This document shows positions 1 to 13,600 of a stretch of 64,000 nucleotides of DNA, one piece after another. Below the pieces are notes generated by a model, which ran no database searches, had not been told where the DNA came from, and saw only the letters and a list, made by a program, of their open reading frames with translations. A program made the translations under genes and the position numbers. The DNA is taken from assembly GCA_032622095.1 (NCBI GenBank), contig CP136064.1, forward strand, positions 179,526,011 to 179,590,010, in the 5' to 3' direction. The DNA is from Siphonodentalium dalli. Its lineage: Eukaryota > Mollusca > Scaphopoda > Gadilida > Siphonodentaliidae. Within the stretch, counting starts at the first letter, position 1. Every line of letters starts with the position of its first letter.

Positions 1-1575
1 TATGATGACACACTCCTCACCTGTATAGTTTTTGGTATCGATCGGTTGATCGGTTTAGAAATTATTAACCCTTTGCATCCGCACATAGGCATGAGCTATC
101 CGATGCTGTAACCAAAGTATTTTTTGTCCGATTGTTTTCATATTTGATATGTAGGTTTATAATGACACACCCCTCACCTGTATAGTTTTTGGTATCGATT
201 GGTTGATTGGTTTAGAAAATAATTAACCCTGCACACAAATGCTATCTGATGCATCTAAGTCAAACTGTTTTCTTCTGACATGCCTCATATTTCTTACCTA
301 GGTGTTTCTTAGCACGTTTTTCATCTTTATGGTTTTTGGTATCGTTTAGTTAACCCTTTCTGCTCTTGTTTTTAAATAGAATTCATCCAAGCTGTGTTGA
401 CTTAAATATTTTTCATCTGATCAGCACCAAATTTGGTACATATGGTCCTCACCCCGAAATACAGATCAGGTTCAAATTTGAGTTTGATCTGGTATATTTT
501 AACAGAGTTATGGCCATTTAAAATTCAAGTAGCTGATAATCTAATTAATGCCTGCAGGCTCTGTTAGCTTAGAAGAGGAGATCTTATTACACAGCCAGTG
601 TCTTATTGGAAATGAGTTCTGTTTAGCTTGACATTAGGTAAATACCATGGCTCACAGAGTAAAATCTCTTTAGATACACATCACAGTGATAGTGCATGGT
701 TCTCTCCTGTATGGACCAGAACACCTGATCAAACAAATCTCTCAACACTAATAAAATTTCTCTCCTGACTCTCAGACTCTATCACACACAGTGTGCTAGC
801 ATCTCTAAAAAATTGACAAGACCATGATTGATGAATCTCTGGTCCATTCTGTGTTCTGAACAAAATTAATTTAACCCCTCTGTTGAAACAGGTTCATGAC
901 ATTAGAGACTGACTTATTGTATGGGTTTCTAAATCCAATGACATGCTTTTTATAGACTTTTTGTGTTTATCAGTTATTTATTTTGGGTAAGATTAACCCC
1001 ATTCTATCCGATTTTATGACTCAAATATTTCCATTGATTATGTTTATAGTTCTTGGCATAGTTTATGATAACACACACCTAACCTGCACAGTGAGGGTCA
1101 TTTAGTTTATTTGCTCAAAAATATTAACATCCTCCACCAATCCTGTTGACACAATGTGATAACTAAATATTTTTCACTTGATCACTATATAAATAATTGC
1201 ATCCATGTTAATGATGAAACATGCATTCTTCACCTGTATAAATTTTGGTATCGATTGAATGATTTTGATAATATATTAACAGTAACTTCAATTATATTTC
1301 CGCTGTTAGGTACATTATATCTTTCCAATGATCAGCTTAGAAGAAAATTAACCCACCCCATTCCATAGTCATACACTATGCTATTCAATGTAATGAATCT
1401 AATATTTTCAATCTGACCAATCTCATATCCTACCTCTAGCTATCTGAAAATTCTGCATAAAATCATTTTATATCCAATCATTATCAATCATTTTATATCC
1501 AGGTCTATACATCCCTCACTTGTATAGTTGGTCAGGTATTGATTAGTTTTTGAATCGGGAACTATTAACTCTTTT
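1..1575. repeat. Degenerate tandem core-repeat array, truncated at left edge
   Basis: The phrase CCTGTATAGTTTTTGGTATC recurs in variants near 21, 176, 1233 and 1520, with other fragments near 329 and 1043; many units are about 155 bp apart. Lines such as CAGAGTTATGGCC (about 503) are typical of the core repeats of molluscan pearl-like elements. No gene was seen. Confidence 0.55.
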
Positions 1576-4448
1576 GTCCCATCTAAATGATCCCAAGAAT
1601 TTTTAATATGCAGCTAACACAAAACATAATAATAAAAAAAACAATATTAAAAAAATCATATGTTATGTCTCACATTCCAGTGTAATAAGCAAATAACTAA
1701 CTATTTTGTCTTTAACTGCTATGGTGCTTCTCTCTGACTATGGATTGAGCTTAATTAGCTTTATCACTCTATAAGACATATCTGTGTTGAAGTGACTTGA
1801 TATGTTAATGAAATGGAATGCCACATCCGTGTTCCTATTCTGTTTATGTGAGCAAGGTGCCCAATAAGTCTGATTCCACTTGTGACCTTAATAGTAAGGT
1901 GTCAATTATTGAAACTTTTGCACTCGTGAAAAGGTTGGTGTAAGGATTTATTAAAATAGCTAATCGGTATCGCCAAGGTATGGGTTAAACATCTGCCGAT
2001 CGTGATCGGCCTCTCGTTTTCCATTTTGCCACATACTTTGGGCTCCAAATAAAAGTGCAGACCCAAATAATAGTGCAGTGTGGAATTCATCTCCGTTTAA
2101 TCAATAATTTACTATCTGTTCTAGGCTGAGATGACATAAATTTAACTAAAACAGGTCTTACAAGGTTCTCTTCAAAACAATCCAGCACAACAATTGACAA
2201 CTGGGGACAATATTAAGAACTTTAAAATATAACCTCCTAATTAAATATTGGAAACTAATAAATTTGCAGACCCAAATAAGGTGTGTGCAGGGGGGAATTT
2301 TAGCTGAAAATTAATAAAAGTACCTGCACTATTATTTGGAGCTCGAGAGTATCAGCAATTAATTTGATGAATATGTGTAGAATGACAAGGTCTGGGTTCT
2401 TTTCATTATCGACAGCTGTTCTTCCATCGTCCAGCTTATATATCACTGATATTATTCTGATCTCAACATAGTGTAATCACAGGAAGAACCATATCACTTT
2501 ACTGCAGGTATAGGTTTGAATGCAGATGGCAGAATGGAAAAACGAAATTGTATTTGTCAAGTCTGCTTTTTTGGACCTTCCTAAATTTGTTTGGCACGAT
2601 TAGCTTTCCATAATTCCTTGATGTCATCATTCATGTTGCGAATGTGTCTTGTATTGCTTGTTGTTTTGAGAGTCCTAATAGTCTAAGAATGCATTAAGAC
2701 TTATAGATCGAATGCTATTTACATGTGTACCGTATGCTGTGCATTGTGATCCTACCTTCCACTTATTGGATTTGCCACTGAATATCTTAATTTTACACCC
2801 CGCAATGAGTTGTGGGAGGGGAATACTCCCAGCTAAAAACGGGCCATAGATAATTTAGGTAGGAAAAGGTCAAACTACTGAATTACTTGAAGATAGATAT
2901 TATTATAAAAACATGATATATAACTTGTGAACATACCAGTTCAATACGACTATGTCAGTATTGTCTGTATTCAACCAGTCAACTACGGTATATCTTTGGA
3001 CGATATCTTGACAAAACAAAGAAGACAATGTGAATACAAGTTTCCGACCACAGGTAAAATGTAGAGACCAATTATGAGGTGCGTGAAACTCATTAACCTT
3101 TTTTATTGCGCGCGACTGTGTGTCACCCATTCAATTAATAACAGGGACAGCTAGATAACAGTGAAGTGAGAAGAACGCAGAAACTTGTGAGGTGTATATA
3201 CTGTGATTTATAACTGTTATTTATTTACACGCATATAATGATAAATTACACCGACATATACTGTACATCCCAAAACTCTTCATATAATTGAGACCATATT
3301 ATGTGTATTAATTTATTTAACACAATGTATACGCATACATCACCTATTCTTGTGTTCGGAGCCAGCAAACGGGCACTATCAGCATTTTACACAACTCCGT
3401 ATCCCTCGATTGCATACTGACAAGTCAATTATCTTTCTCTGCCACAAACCGGACACTGGAGTATCGATAACAAACAATTTCGACCAAAGTGACTCTAATG
3501 GTGAACAAAGACACTAATAGAGGTGTGAATCTTTTACGTCTGTTATACATCAGTTGTCTTTTGTTGTGTTGTCAGTCAATAAAGGGTGCTCCACCACATT
3601 ACTATGACCTATCAGTAATCAACAATTTGAACATCTAGAACTCAAGATCATGCCATGAATTGTTACTCTGGCTACACACGTTGAGATCGTATTCCACCAG
3701 TTCAAAACCAGGTCATGAGAACATTTTGATGTTCTTGCTGGGAATTTTATACCATCGAAAAAAGAACATACATGCAGGTAATATATTTCTTTGTTAATGC
3801 CTGTTCATTAATAATATATTTATTTCACAGTAGGTGAAGGTGCCAGCCTGAAATTACATAATTTTGAGGGACATCTGTGAGCCACTTTCAATAAAAATCC
3901 GATGTTCTCTGGCACCTCCCTCGTCACTGAAATTTTCTTTTAATAAGCCCTGCCAAAATATTTATTTGTTCAATATTTATGTTAGAAATATTGGATTTGA
4001 ACAACGAAAATGAATTCTTTGGGTTTATGAAAGTATGTGTATCAGATTTTGAGATAGAAATAAAAACATGTTGTTTTTGTCAAGGTACCAAGATCTGTTG
4101 GTGCTTAATTTTGATCCAGACTGTACTGTAAACTCTATTATTCTCAATGGAAGGGGAATAACTCTATCTCTTAGCTTGAATTCTGATGCATTGTGGGTTG
4201 ATAAGGGGGGAGTCTTTGAATTAATCTAAGAATCTCTATCACTTAGTGGACACTCCTGGGCTACAGCTGTTCCATATTCTGGTGGAATATATATATTTTT
4301 GGTTCTTCTTCCAGAAGGTATATAATATGGGATATGTTGTGTATAATGTAATCTGGTCATTCGAAAATTAAGTGGGCCTTTAAAGCGAGGCTGTTTTCTC
4401 ATATTACCTCTGTATGGTATTTCAGACCTTGTATTTTAACTATTTCAG
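1576..4448. other. Region upstream of EXOC8, no supported gene
   Basis: AT-rich sequence that should contain the EXOC8 first exon and promoter, but no exon can be fixed. A possible short terminal repeat pair (CTCCAAATAA... near 2042 and its complement near 2332) suggests a small degraded element. One + strand Met-initiated stretch at 3499-3531 has the right phase (one base left over before GT) but a weak donor. Confidence 0.4.
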
Positions 4449-4601
4449 TTGTTGGTAAATTGATGTCATCTGGTGGGGAGGATGAACTCTTGGACATCAA
4501 ACAAAAAGTTCAGATGCTCAATGATGATACAGCTCAATCTCTGAAGAAGAATGTGTATAAGAACTACTCACAGTTTATAGAAACTGCCAGAGAAATATCA
4601 G
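4449..4601 (+). CDS. EXOC8: EXOC8 coding exon 1 (first visible)
   Basis: The exon begins after a TTTCAG acceptor (ends 4448) and is followed by donor GTACAG. It encodes residues 1-50, including KKNVYKNYSQFIETAREIS, the most conserved N-terminal stretch of Exo84. The first two bases complete a codon from an unseen upstream exon. The in-frame ATG at 4463 could be a start in a shorter isoform, but the family normally has about 20 residues before this point. A family D transposon starts at intron position +4. Confidence 0.93.
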
Positions 4602-7600
4602 GTACAGTAATGCCCTAAATAATCGACTCCTTAACTACAGCAGAATCATGGGTAATTTTTCAGTATTTAGTCAGTAATATGGCTTGTTGCCATTCATTGG
4701 AAAGCTCTCAATAACCACAGCAGAATTATGGGTAATTTTTCAGGATTTAGTCGGAAATATGGCTTGTTGCCATTCATCGGAAAGCTTTGTTAGAAATACG
4801 ATGCTTATTTTCCATTATTGAATGACACTGTTTGGTATGTATGTGTCTATGTTATATGTCACACTTAGTTTTCAACATCGTTTTAGCAGAACAAACCAAA
4901 CAATGTGTTAATTTTGTATGTTGTTGTTGTTGTAACTGGAGGTATGGAGCCCTGAATGCATCTTAAATATTCACATTACTCTCAAAGTTACTGTCAATGC
5001 TGTTAATCATCGTTGGTTGACAGATAGCCAGATACATGTATACGTGTACTTATATACAGGAAACAGACTTTTCTTTAATAAATGGTTACCCATTCCCATT
5101 CAATCATTTGTAGGACTGTTCATCTATAAACTAAAGTTCAGCAGTTGAACTTATTATCTGAACACCCCTTTCAATGAAGCAATGAATATCTTTTCTCTTT
5201 TTTCCTTCTGCTTAGATATCCGAACATCCCTACAACCGAAGAATAGACCATTCCAACGTATATCTTTTTTATTAGCTCAACTTACTTTTGTAAGTTTGAG
5301 CTATTGCCATGGTTTGGCGTCCGTCGTCCGTGTGTCTGTGTGTCCGTGTGTCCGTCAACAATTTCCTTTGGCGCGGGCTACAGGTTGTACCTTTGGTCTG
5401 ATCTTCATGAAATTTGTCATGAATGTTGACATTGACATGTAGATGGGAACGAGTCATTTTGGGGTCATTCGGCCAAAAATCATGGCCGCTGGCAGCCATC
5501 TTGGATTTCAAGATTCAATCCATTGGCGCGGCCTACAGGTCGTACTGTTCATCTGATCATCATGAAATTTGTCATTGATGTTAATAATGACATTTAGATG
5601 GGAACGAGTTATTTTGGGGTCGTTCGGCCAAAAAACATGGCTGCCAGCAGCCATCTTGGATTTTACTCTTTGCATGACTAAATCCTTTGGCGCGGGCTAC
5701 AGGTCGTTGTTTTGGTCGGAAGCTTATGAAATTTGTCATGGATGTTAACACTGTCATGTAGATGGGAACGAGTGATTTTGGAGTTGTTTGGCCAAAAAAC
5801 ATGGCCACCAGCAGCCATCATGGATTTTACTCTTTGCATGACTAAATCCTTTGGCGCGGGCTACAGGTTGTACCTTTGGTCTAATCTTTATGAAATTTGT
5901 CATGAATGTTGACATTGACATGTAGATGGGAACGAATCATTGTGGGGTCATTCGGCCAAACAACATGGCCGCTGGCAGCCATCTTAGATTTCAAAATTCA
6001 ATCCATTGGCGCGGGCTACAGGTCGTACTGTTCGTCTGATCATCATGAAATTTGTCATGGATGTTAATATTGACATATAGATGGGAACGAGTCATTTTGG
6101 GGTTGTTCGGCCAATAAACATGGCCGCCAGCAGCCATCTTGGATTTTACTCTTTGCATGACTAAATCCTTTGGCGCGGGCTACAGGTCGTAGCTTCGATC
6201 GGAACATCATGAAATTTGTCATGGATGTTAACAATGACATGTAGATGGGAACGAGTGATTTTGGGGTCGTTCGGCGAAAAACATGGCCGCCAGCAGCCAT
6301 CTTGGATTTTACTCTTTGCATGACTAAATCCTTTGGCCCGGGCTACAGGTCGTACCTTTGGTCTGATCTTTATGAAATTTGTCATGAATGTTGACATTGA
6401 CATGTAGATGGGAACGAGTCATTTTGGGGTCATTCGGCCAAAAAACATGGCGCTGGCAGCCATCTTGGATTTCAAGATTCAATCCATTGGCGCGGGCTAC
6501 AGATCGTACTGTTCGCCTGATCATCATGAAATTTGTCATTGATGTTAATAATGACATGTAGATGGGAACGAGTGATTTTGGTGTCGTTCGGCCAAAAAAC
6601 ATGGCCGCCAGCAGCCATCTTGGATGCTGTACCTTTGGTCTAATCTTTATGAAATTTGTCATGATTGTTGACATTGACATGTAGATGGGAACGAATCATT
6701 GTGGGGTCATTCGGCCAAAAAACATGGCCGCTGGCAGCCATATTGGATTTCAAAATTCAATCCATTGGCGCGGGCTACAGATCGTACTGTTCGCCTGATC
6801 ATCATGAAATTTGTCATTGATGTTAATAATGACATGTAGATGGGAACGAGTGATTTTGGTGTCGTTCGGTCAAAAAACATGGCTGCCAGCAGCCACCTTG
6901 GATTTTACTCTTTGCATGACTAAAACCTTTGGCGCGGGCTACAGGTTGTTGTGTTGGTCGGAAGCTTATGAAATTTGTCATGGATGTTAACACTGACATG
7001 TAGATGGGAACGAGTGATTTTGGAGTCGTTCGGCCAAAAAACATGGCCGCCAGCAGCCATCTTGGATTTTACTCTTTGCATGACTAAATCCTTTGGCGCG
7101 GGCTATAGGTTGCCTTTGGTCTAATCTTTATAAAATTTGTCATGAACGTTGACATTGACATGTAGATGGGAACGAATCATTGTGGGGTCATTCGGCCAAA
7201 AAACATGGCCGCTGGATTTCAAAATTCAATCCATTGGCGCGGGCTACAGGTCGTACTGTTCGTCTGATCATCATGAAATTTGTCATGAATGATAACAATG
7301 ACATGTAGATGGGATCGAGTCGTTTTGGGGTCATTCGGTCAAAAAACATGGCCGCCAGCAGCCATCTTGGATTTTACTCTTTGCATGACTAAATCCTTTG
7401 GTGCGGGCTACAGGTCGTAGCTTTGGTCAGATGGTCATGAAATTTGTCATGAATTATAACAATGACATGTAGATGGGAATGAGTCGTTTTGGGGTCATTC
7501 GGTCAAAAAACATGGCCACCAGCATTTTACTCTTTGCATGACTAAATCCTTTGGCGTGGGCTACAGGTCATACCTTTGGTCTGATCTTTATTAAATTTGT

Positions 7601-10600
7601 CATGGATGTTAACACTGACATGTAGATGGGAACGAGTGATTTTGGAGTTGTTCGGCCAAATTCAAATCCATTGGCGCTGGCTACAGGTCGTACTGTTCGT
7701 CTGATCATCATGAAATTTGTCATGAATGATAACAATGACATGTAGATGGGATCGAGTCGTTTTGGGGTCATTCGGTCAAAAAACATGGCCGCCAGCAGCC
7801 ATGTTGGATTTTACTCTTTGCATGTCTAAATCCTTTGGCACGGGCTACAGGTTGTACCTTTGGTCTAATCTTTATGAAATTTGTCATGAATGTTGACATT
7901 GACATGTAGATGGGAACGAATCATTGTGGGGTCATTCGGCCAAAAAACATGGCTGCCAGCGGCCATCTTGGATTTCAAAATTCAATCCATTGGCGCGGTC
8001 TACAGGTCGTACTGTTCGTCTGATCATAATGAAATTTGTAGGTCGTAGCTTTGGTCAGATCTTCATAAAATTTGTCATGGATGTTAACAATTATACGTAG
8101 ATGGGAACGAGTCCTTTTGGGGTCAATTGGCCAAAAAAAATGGCCACCAGCAGCCATCTTGTATTTTACTCTTTGCATCACTAAATCCTTTGGCGCAGGT
8201 TAGACATTTGAATTAGCACCTTTCCTATTCCTCCATTTACTGTCAACCATTAAATTATTCCCCTACCTAAGTTGAGCTACAGTGTCATTGACACTTTCAT
8301 AACTAAATGGGATTTTTTTAATTCAGAAATCAGAAGGTTAAGGCAATGAAAACCATCACAAACCACATCATTATACAGTAATGCACTAAATAATCGACTC
8401 TTTAACCACAGCATAATTATGGGTAATTTTTCAGGATTTAGTCGGAAATATGGCTTGTTGCCATTTATCGGAAAGCTCTCGATGAGCACTAGTTCCAAAT
8501 ATCCAGTCACTTGTCCATTAAGCTTACAGTGGGATAATATATCATATCATATTAAACATGAGTGGTGGCATCCATTCAAAAGTAGTAGGCCTATGGTCAC
8601 ACCATATTGAGAGCATCAAACTCTTTCAGTTCAAGTCTGAGTTTAGTGTGCCTGTTATTAATTTTGCTGAATGAGATCCCCAGAGGGTGAATTTAATGAT
8701 GCTATCCTGCACAGTGGGCTAGCATCACCAAATTCACCCTCTGGGGACCTCATTCTGCATGGCATCATCTGTTATAGGAGACATAGACTCAAAATACTCA
8801 AATTGAAGTTCCCAAATGGTGAATATTTTGATCTACACCCATTGGGAACCTCAATTATGCAATGTGTCGTCTGCCAATTTGGGGATATAGAGAACTAACC
8901 AAAAAAAGAAATAAAATCTAAGTTTCTACAGAAATTTGATATTAAAGAAACTTATCAGAGATGAGGCCTAAGCAGAATGAGGTCCACAGAGGGTGAATTT
9001 AGTGATGCTAGCCTGCTATACAGGATAGCGTCACTAAATTCAGCATATGGGGACTTCTTTCTGCAAATGACAGGCACACTAAACTCAGGCTTTTTTAGTT
9101 TATTTTATATTTATGTTTACAGTTCTCGAGGGGGAGATGTACCAACTCAGCCATATGTTCACGGATCAGAAGAATATGATGTCGGCTATGATGCAGATGT
9201 CTCTAGTTAGTGACAAAGGTGAGACTTTTTATTATACCCCCACTTTTCGAAGAAAAATGGGGGGGGGGTATACTGGATTGACTTTGTCCACCTGTCTGTC
9301 TGTCCAGTCATATATCTCAGTCGTTGCTCTCATTTTCCATTCTAGAGTCATACTTCTTCCTTTATCTGGAAATCTTAGTTTTTTGTCCATCCATGCATAT
9401 ATCTGAGTCATGGATTATTGGACCTGAATGAAATTTGGTGTGGAGGTTTGCCATCATGACTGCTTTTGAATGAGAGGAAATTGGCACTGTTTGCATTTTC
9501 CAGTTCTAGAGTTATTCTTTATAGATATATTATAGAGATAGACCATCTTTAACATCTAGGCCACACCAATATTATGGTCTGGTTTATGAACATAATATTA
9601 GTGTATGGAAAAAAGTAGATGCAAGAGAGAAAAAATTATAAATAAAAATCACCCCAATTGACAAACCATGAAACTAACTGTACATGAATTTAAAAAACAA
9701 ATTGTTATAAAAATAACTGTAGTTATTTCTTCCTATAAAACAGTTTAAATAATTGGGGAAAAGGAGAAAACCAAAAAAAAAATACTGCACCTTCAAATTT
9801 TCTACACCAGATGCTTCATATTTTAGTCAACATGATCATAAACCATGTACCTGTACATGTAATTTTTTTGCAATATGTGGAATAAGCTGTAGGATGGGTT
9901 GTAAACCAGGCTATAAACCTGTTCATGATGGGAGCTGTGCTGGTGCAGCATTAAAGATCCTGTGCCAGTGCATTCTCTTATAAATGCGAGTATATATATG
10001 ATGACGATATTGCCATTTTCCAGTGGAAACATATAACGGGGACATCACGAAAATGTTAAATCGTTGCTTAACCCTTTTATGATGAGAGCTGCACTAGTGC
10101 AGCATTAAAGATCCTGTGCCAGTGCATTCTCTTATATAAGTGAGTCTCCCACATGGAGCCTCGCATATATAAGAGAATGTACTGGCTTACAAGGTCAAGG
10201 TAAGTATTTTTAGTATGCCAATTCATTCTCTATATGCGAGGCTCCCTATGGGAGACTCATATATGAGAGAATGCATTGGCACAGGGTTTTCCCAAAATTT
10301 CAGGAAGCTCCAGTCATGGAATGCTTTTACCTTATTCTAATTACATAAAATTCTTACCAAGTTCTCACTTCTGTCTGTCCTCACAGATATTTCAGCCGTA
10401 GTTTATTTGTTCTCAGTGAAGTTCGATAGGGATGTTTTGCAAATAAGAGTGTTTCCTACAAACAGTTCAACAACAATGTTTTCCATTTTGGAATTATACT
10501 TCTTTGTTTATCTAGAAATATTGATTTCTGTCTGTCTGTGCAGATATTTCAGCGAATGGTCTATTGGATCTCAATGAAATAAGGCTTTGAGGTGCGCCAC

Positions 10601-13600
10601 CAAGATTTGTTTGAACAGTGTGTCAGACCACTTTGTTTAGATTCTCTATCCCATGTACCTCGCATATATAAGAGAATACAAGGTCTAACAATTTTTGCCT
10701 TGATCTTGTAAGCCAGTGCATTCTCTTATGTAAACGAGGCTCCCTATGGGAGACTCGCATATATAAGAGAATGCACCGACACATTATCTTTAATGCTGCA
10801 CCAGCGCATCTCCCATCATGAAACGGTTAAATAGTAGACACCTATGAGGCTATGACTACCTTGGAAAGAATAGCGAGAACTATTTTTCCGGAGGTTGTGT
10901 ATTTTGAAAAGCAAACAGGACTATTGACCAAGGCTGCAGTCATGCTTACTGTTCAGAAGACACTATCGAGGGAAGAAAGCTCTTGCTATTTCACCCCAAG
11001 GCAGTCAATAGGTGTTTTATTATAAACTTGTCTGACACAATTCTTGCCTTGCCCCAACTGTGACGTCAGCAGGCGGGTAATAGTTCAAAACTATAGCCTG
11101 GGTCAATCAAAAGACCGTATGACTTTCTGCGTGACCTTATGAATATAATAAACAAACTATTGATTACATTGCAGCTATTATTGCTGAGCCTACTCAACAT
11201 GAGAAGGCGAGTCCTGAGGAGGACACAAGGAAAAATCTAGCTTTTCTACTTGAGAAAGTGGAAGGTTGCTCGGTATGTATCAATAGTTTGTTATTTAGAC
11301 ACACCTTTAGGTGCTGATGACATAGAGTTTCAATTTAATAATCCAGACCATATCCCTAGTAAATACACCAAAACATTCTCCAAGATCATGTTAATGTTAT
11401 ATTGTTTCATGGTCTTCATTATGAAACATTTGAAGTAGTAACTAACTACAGTCTAGTTCTGAATGTAGTTATATCAAGATTTAACCCTTCCAAGACTGGA
11501 GTTTCCTGAAATTTTGCGAAAACTCTGCCAATGCATTCTCTTATATATGCAAGTCTCCCATTAGGAGCCTCACATATATAAGAGAATACATTGGCCTAAC
11601 AGTATTTGCCTTGATCTTGTATCCAAGTGCATTTTCTTATATATGTGAGGCTCTCTATGGGAGACTCCCATATAGAAGATAATGCACTGGCACAGGATCT
11701 TTAATGCTGCACCAGCGCAGCTCCTGTCATGAAAGTGTTAAACAATAGTTTTCTTTTTATAAATAGAGTGTAACTGAGGTGCCAGGAAGACACTTACTTC
11801 ACAACGGAGATCTGACTGAGGTGGATCCGGAATCATTCAGTCAACTGCAGAGGGTGCATGCTTTCTTACTGAATGATAGCTTAATGATTGCCAGCTGGCT
11901 TCCCAACAGGTATTACATGCTTTATAAACTAAAAAAGTCATGACAGTAGGGCCCTGCGAATGGGCAATTTCATTTTGAATCAAATCGGAATCGAATCAGC
12001 CAATTGATTCCGAAGCACATCGAATATCGAATCATAGCATCAGACATACAAAGAGTGAAGATGAAGATGACTGAGGTCGTACCAATATCAGTTTGCTCAC
12101 TTCGTAATTACGATAAGTGATCATCAGTAAACAAGATAAATATTATCTACAAATAGATCAAATGTATAATTTATATAACCGATTAAGTGCTCATTCCTTG
12201 AGCCACCTCTGTTATATAATAGTGAACCAGTATCGGAAGCAATATTAAGGTCACTAATTAATCACAATCACAAGTTTGACATTGACATTTTGCTAGGTCA
12301 GTTACAAAAGTCTTACGAATGCTTCAGTGGTCTATAGTTTAGCTCAGTCGACGACATTGTTATTTATATGTTTTGGTATCTTGATATACGATAAAGCAAT
12401 GTGGTCCATTGAAGTAATGGGAATGCAACTGGTGCCAATGATTCGATACAATTCGAATCAGGAAAGCCGATTTTGAATCAAATCGATTCGCAGGGCCCTA
12501 CATGACAGTGCTCATATGTGATCCAAGGAAGGATAAACTAGATTTCCATTTACTGCTATACTGCCTTCTACATAATGAAACAGTGATTCACCACTATATT
12601 AAATTCATATGTGAATTGAAATTATACACTGTCTAATTTATTGCATAGCACTCTTTGGTGCAGCTATTGTTGCACTTATTAGCTGAATATTCCCACAAAT
12701 TATTGAAACAAATCTGATAACTGCCCATCAATGAGTATCCAGTTAACTAGGGTGAATCTATCTTGCACTAAATAACATTGCGACGAACTTGAATCATTGT
12801 CTTTGTATGAAATATATGCAGGATCCACGGAGGTCCAAAATATTCACACTTGTGTTGATGCATGCAGTGAGAGTGATCTGGCAGCAGTCAAGTATTAACT
12901 AGTCTTGCCTCTTGTTTATACCAAAAAACAATAAACCTAACACTGAACAATAAAATTGCAGAAGGTCTGCTTCTTCGAGAAGGCACCCGAAAGAAAGTGA
13001 ATTATCTATGTAAACACCACCACCATACAAAACCCTCCACCTGCTCAATACTAGTGCTATCTGATTAACTGCATCTTGATAGAGTTGAAATGAATGGTAT
13101 TGAGAAACTGATATTTTCAACAACTTTCTTGAGGTAGGGATGAGTCTCAAATATGAGTGCCAAATATTTTATTTTTTTTGCATTTGGTATGTGGCACTGC
13201 AAACCCTGTATATATGTATAGTAATATTGTATTTGACCTTAATAAAAGTATGTTCTATTATCTTAATAAAACCCTTTCTATACTAAGATGCTACCAGTCA
13301 GTTAAGAAGTGTACATCAGAATGGTCTATTATTGATTTTCAGGGATGTTCAGGTAATATAAGCAGATGACACACTGGATGACAGATAAATACAAATACAG
13401 AATGAGTCCAATTTATTGAGGGAAATGTTCAGACAATAAATTTTAAAAAGACTTATTTCCTATGGGATAACTGCTTGCCAATGATGCTTTAGTATAGAAA
13501 GAGTTAAATAGGTGAGCACGCAATAAGATTGATCAAATTTGGAGCTGCTATTTCAACAATTTGACAAAATATACACAGTACTTTTTCACTCTTTATTGAG

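Noticed and set aside
2038-2345. Possible MITE with CTCCAAATAA ends
   Set aside because: Only about 20 imperfect bases pair and no target duplication could be seen; mentioned only in the upstream-region entry.
5272-8181. Many - strand open frames with MTNFI, TTPKSLVPIYM and RPVARAKGFSHAKSK
   Set aside because: They are frames through the 160-bp core repeats; the same peptide recurs because the DNA does.
9753-9983. Cys-rich 76-codon frame (CTCTCNFFAICG)
   Set aside because: Begins in poly-A-rich intron and runs into a family A fragment; no splice support or family match.
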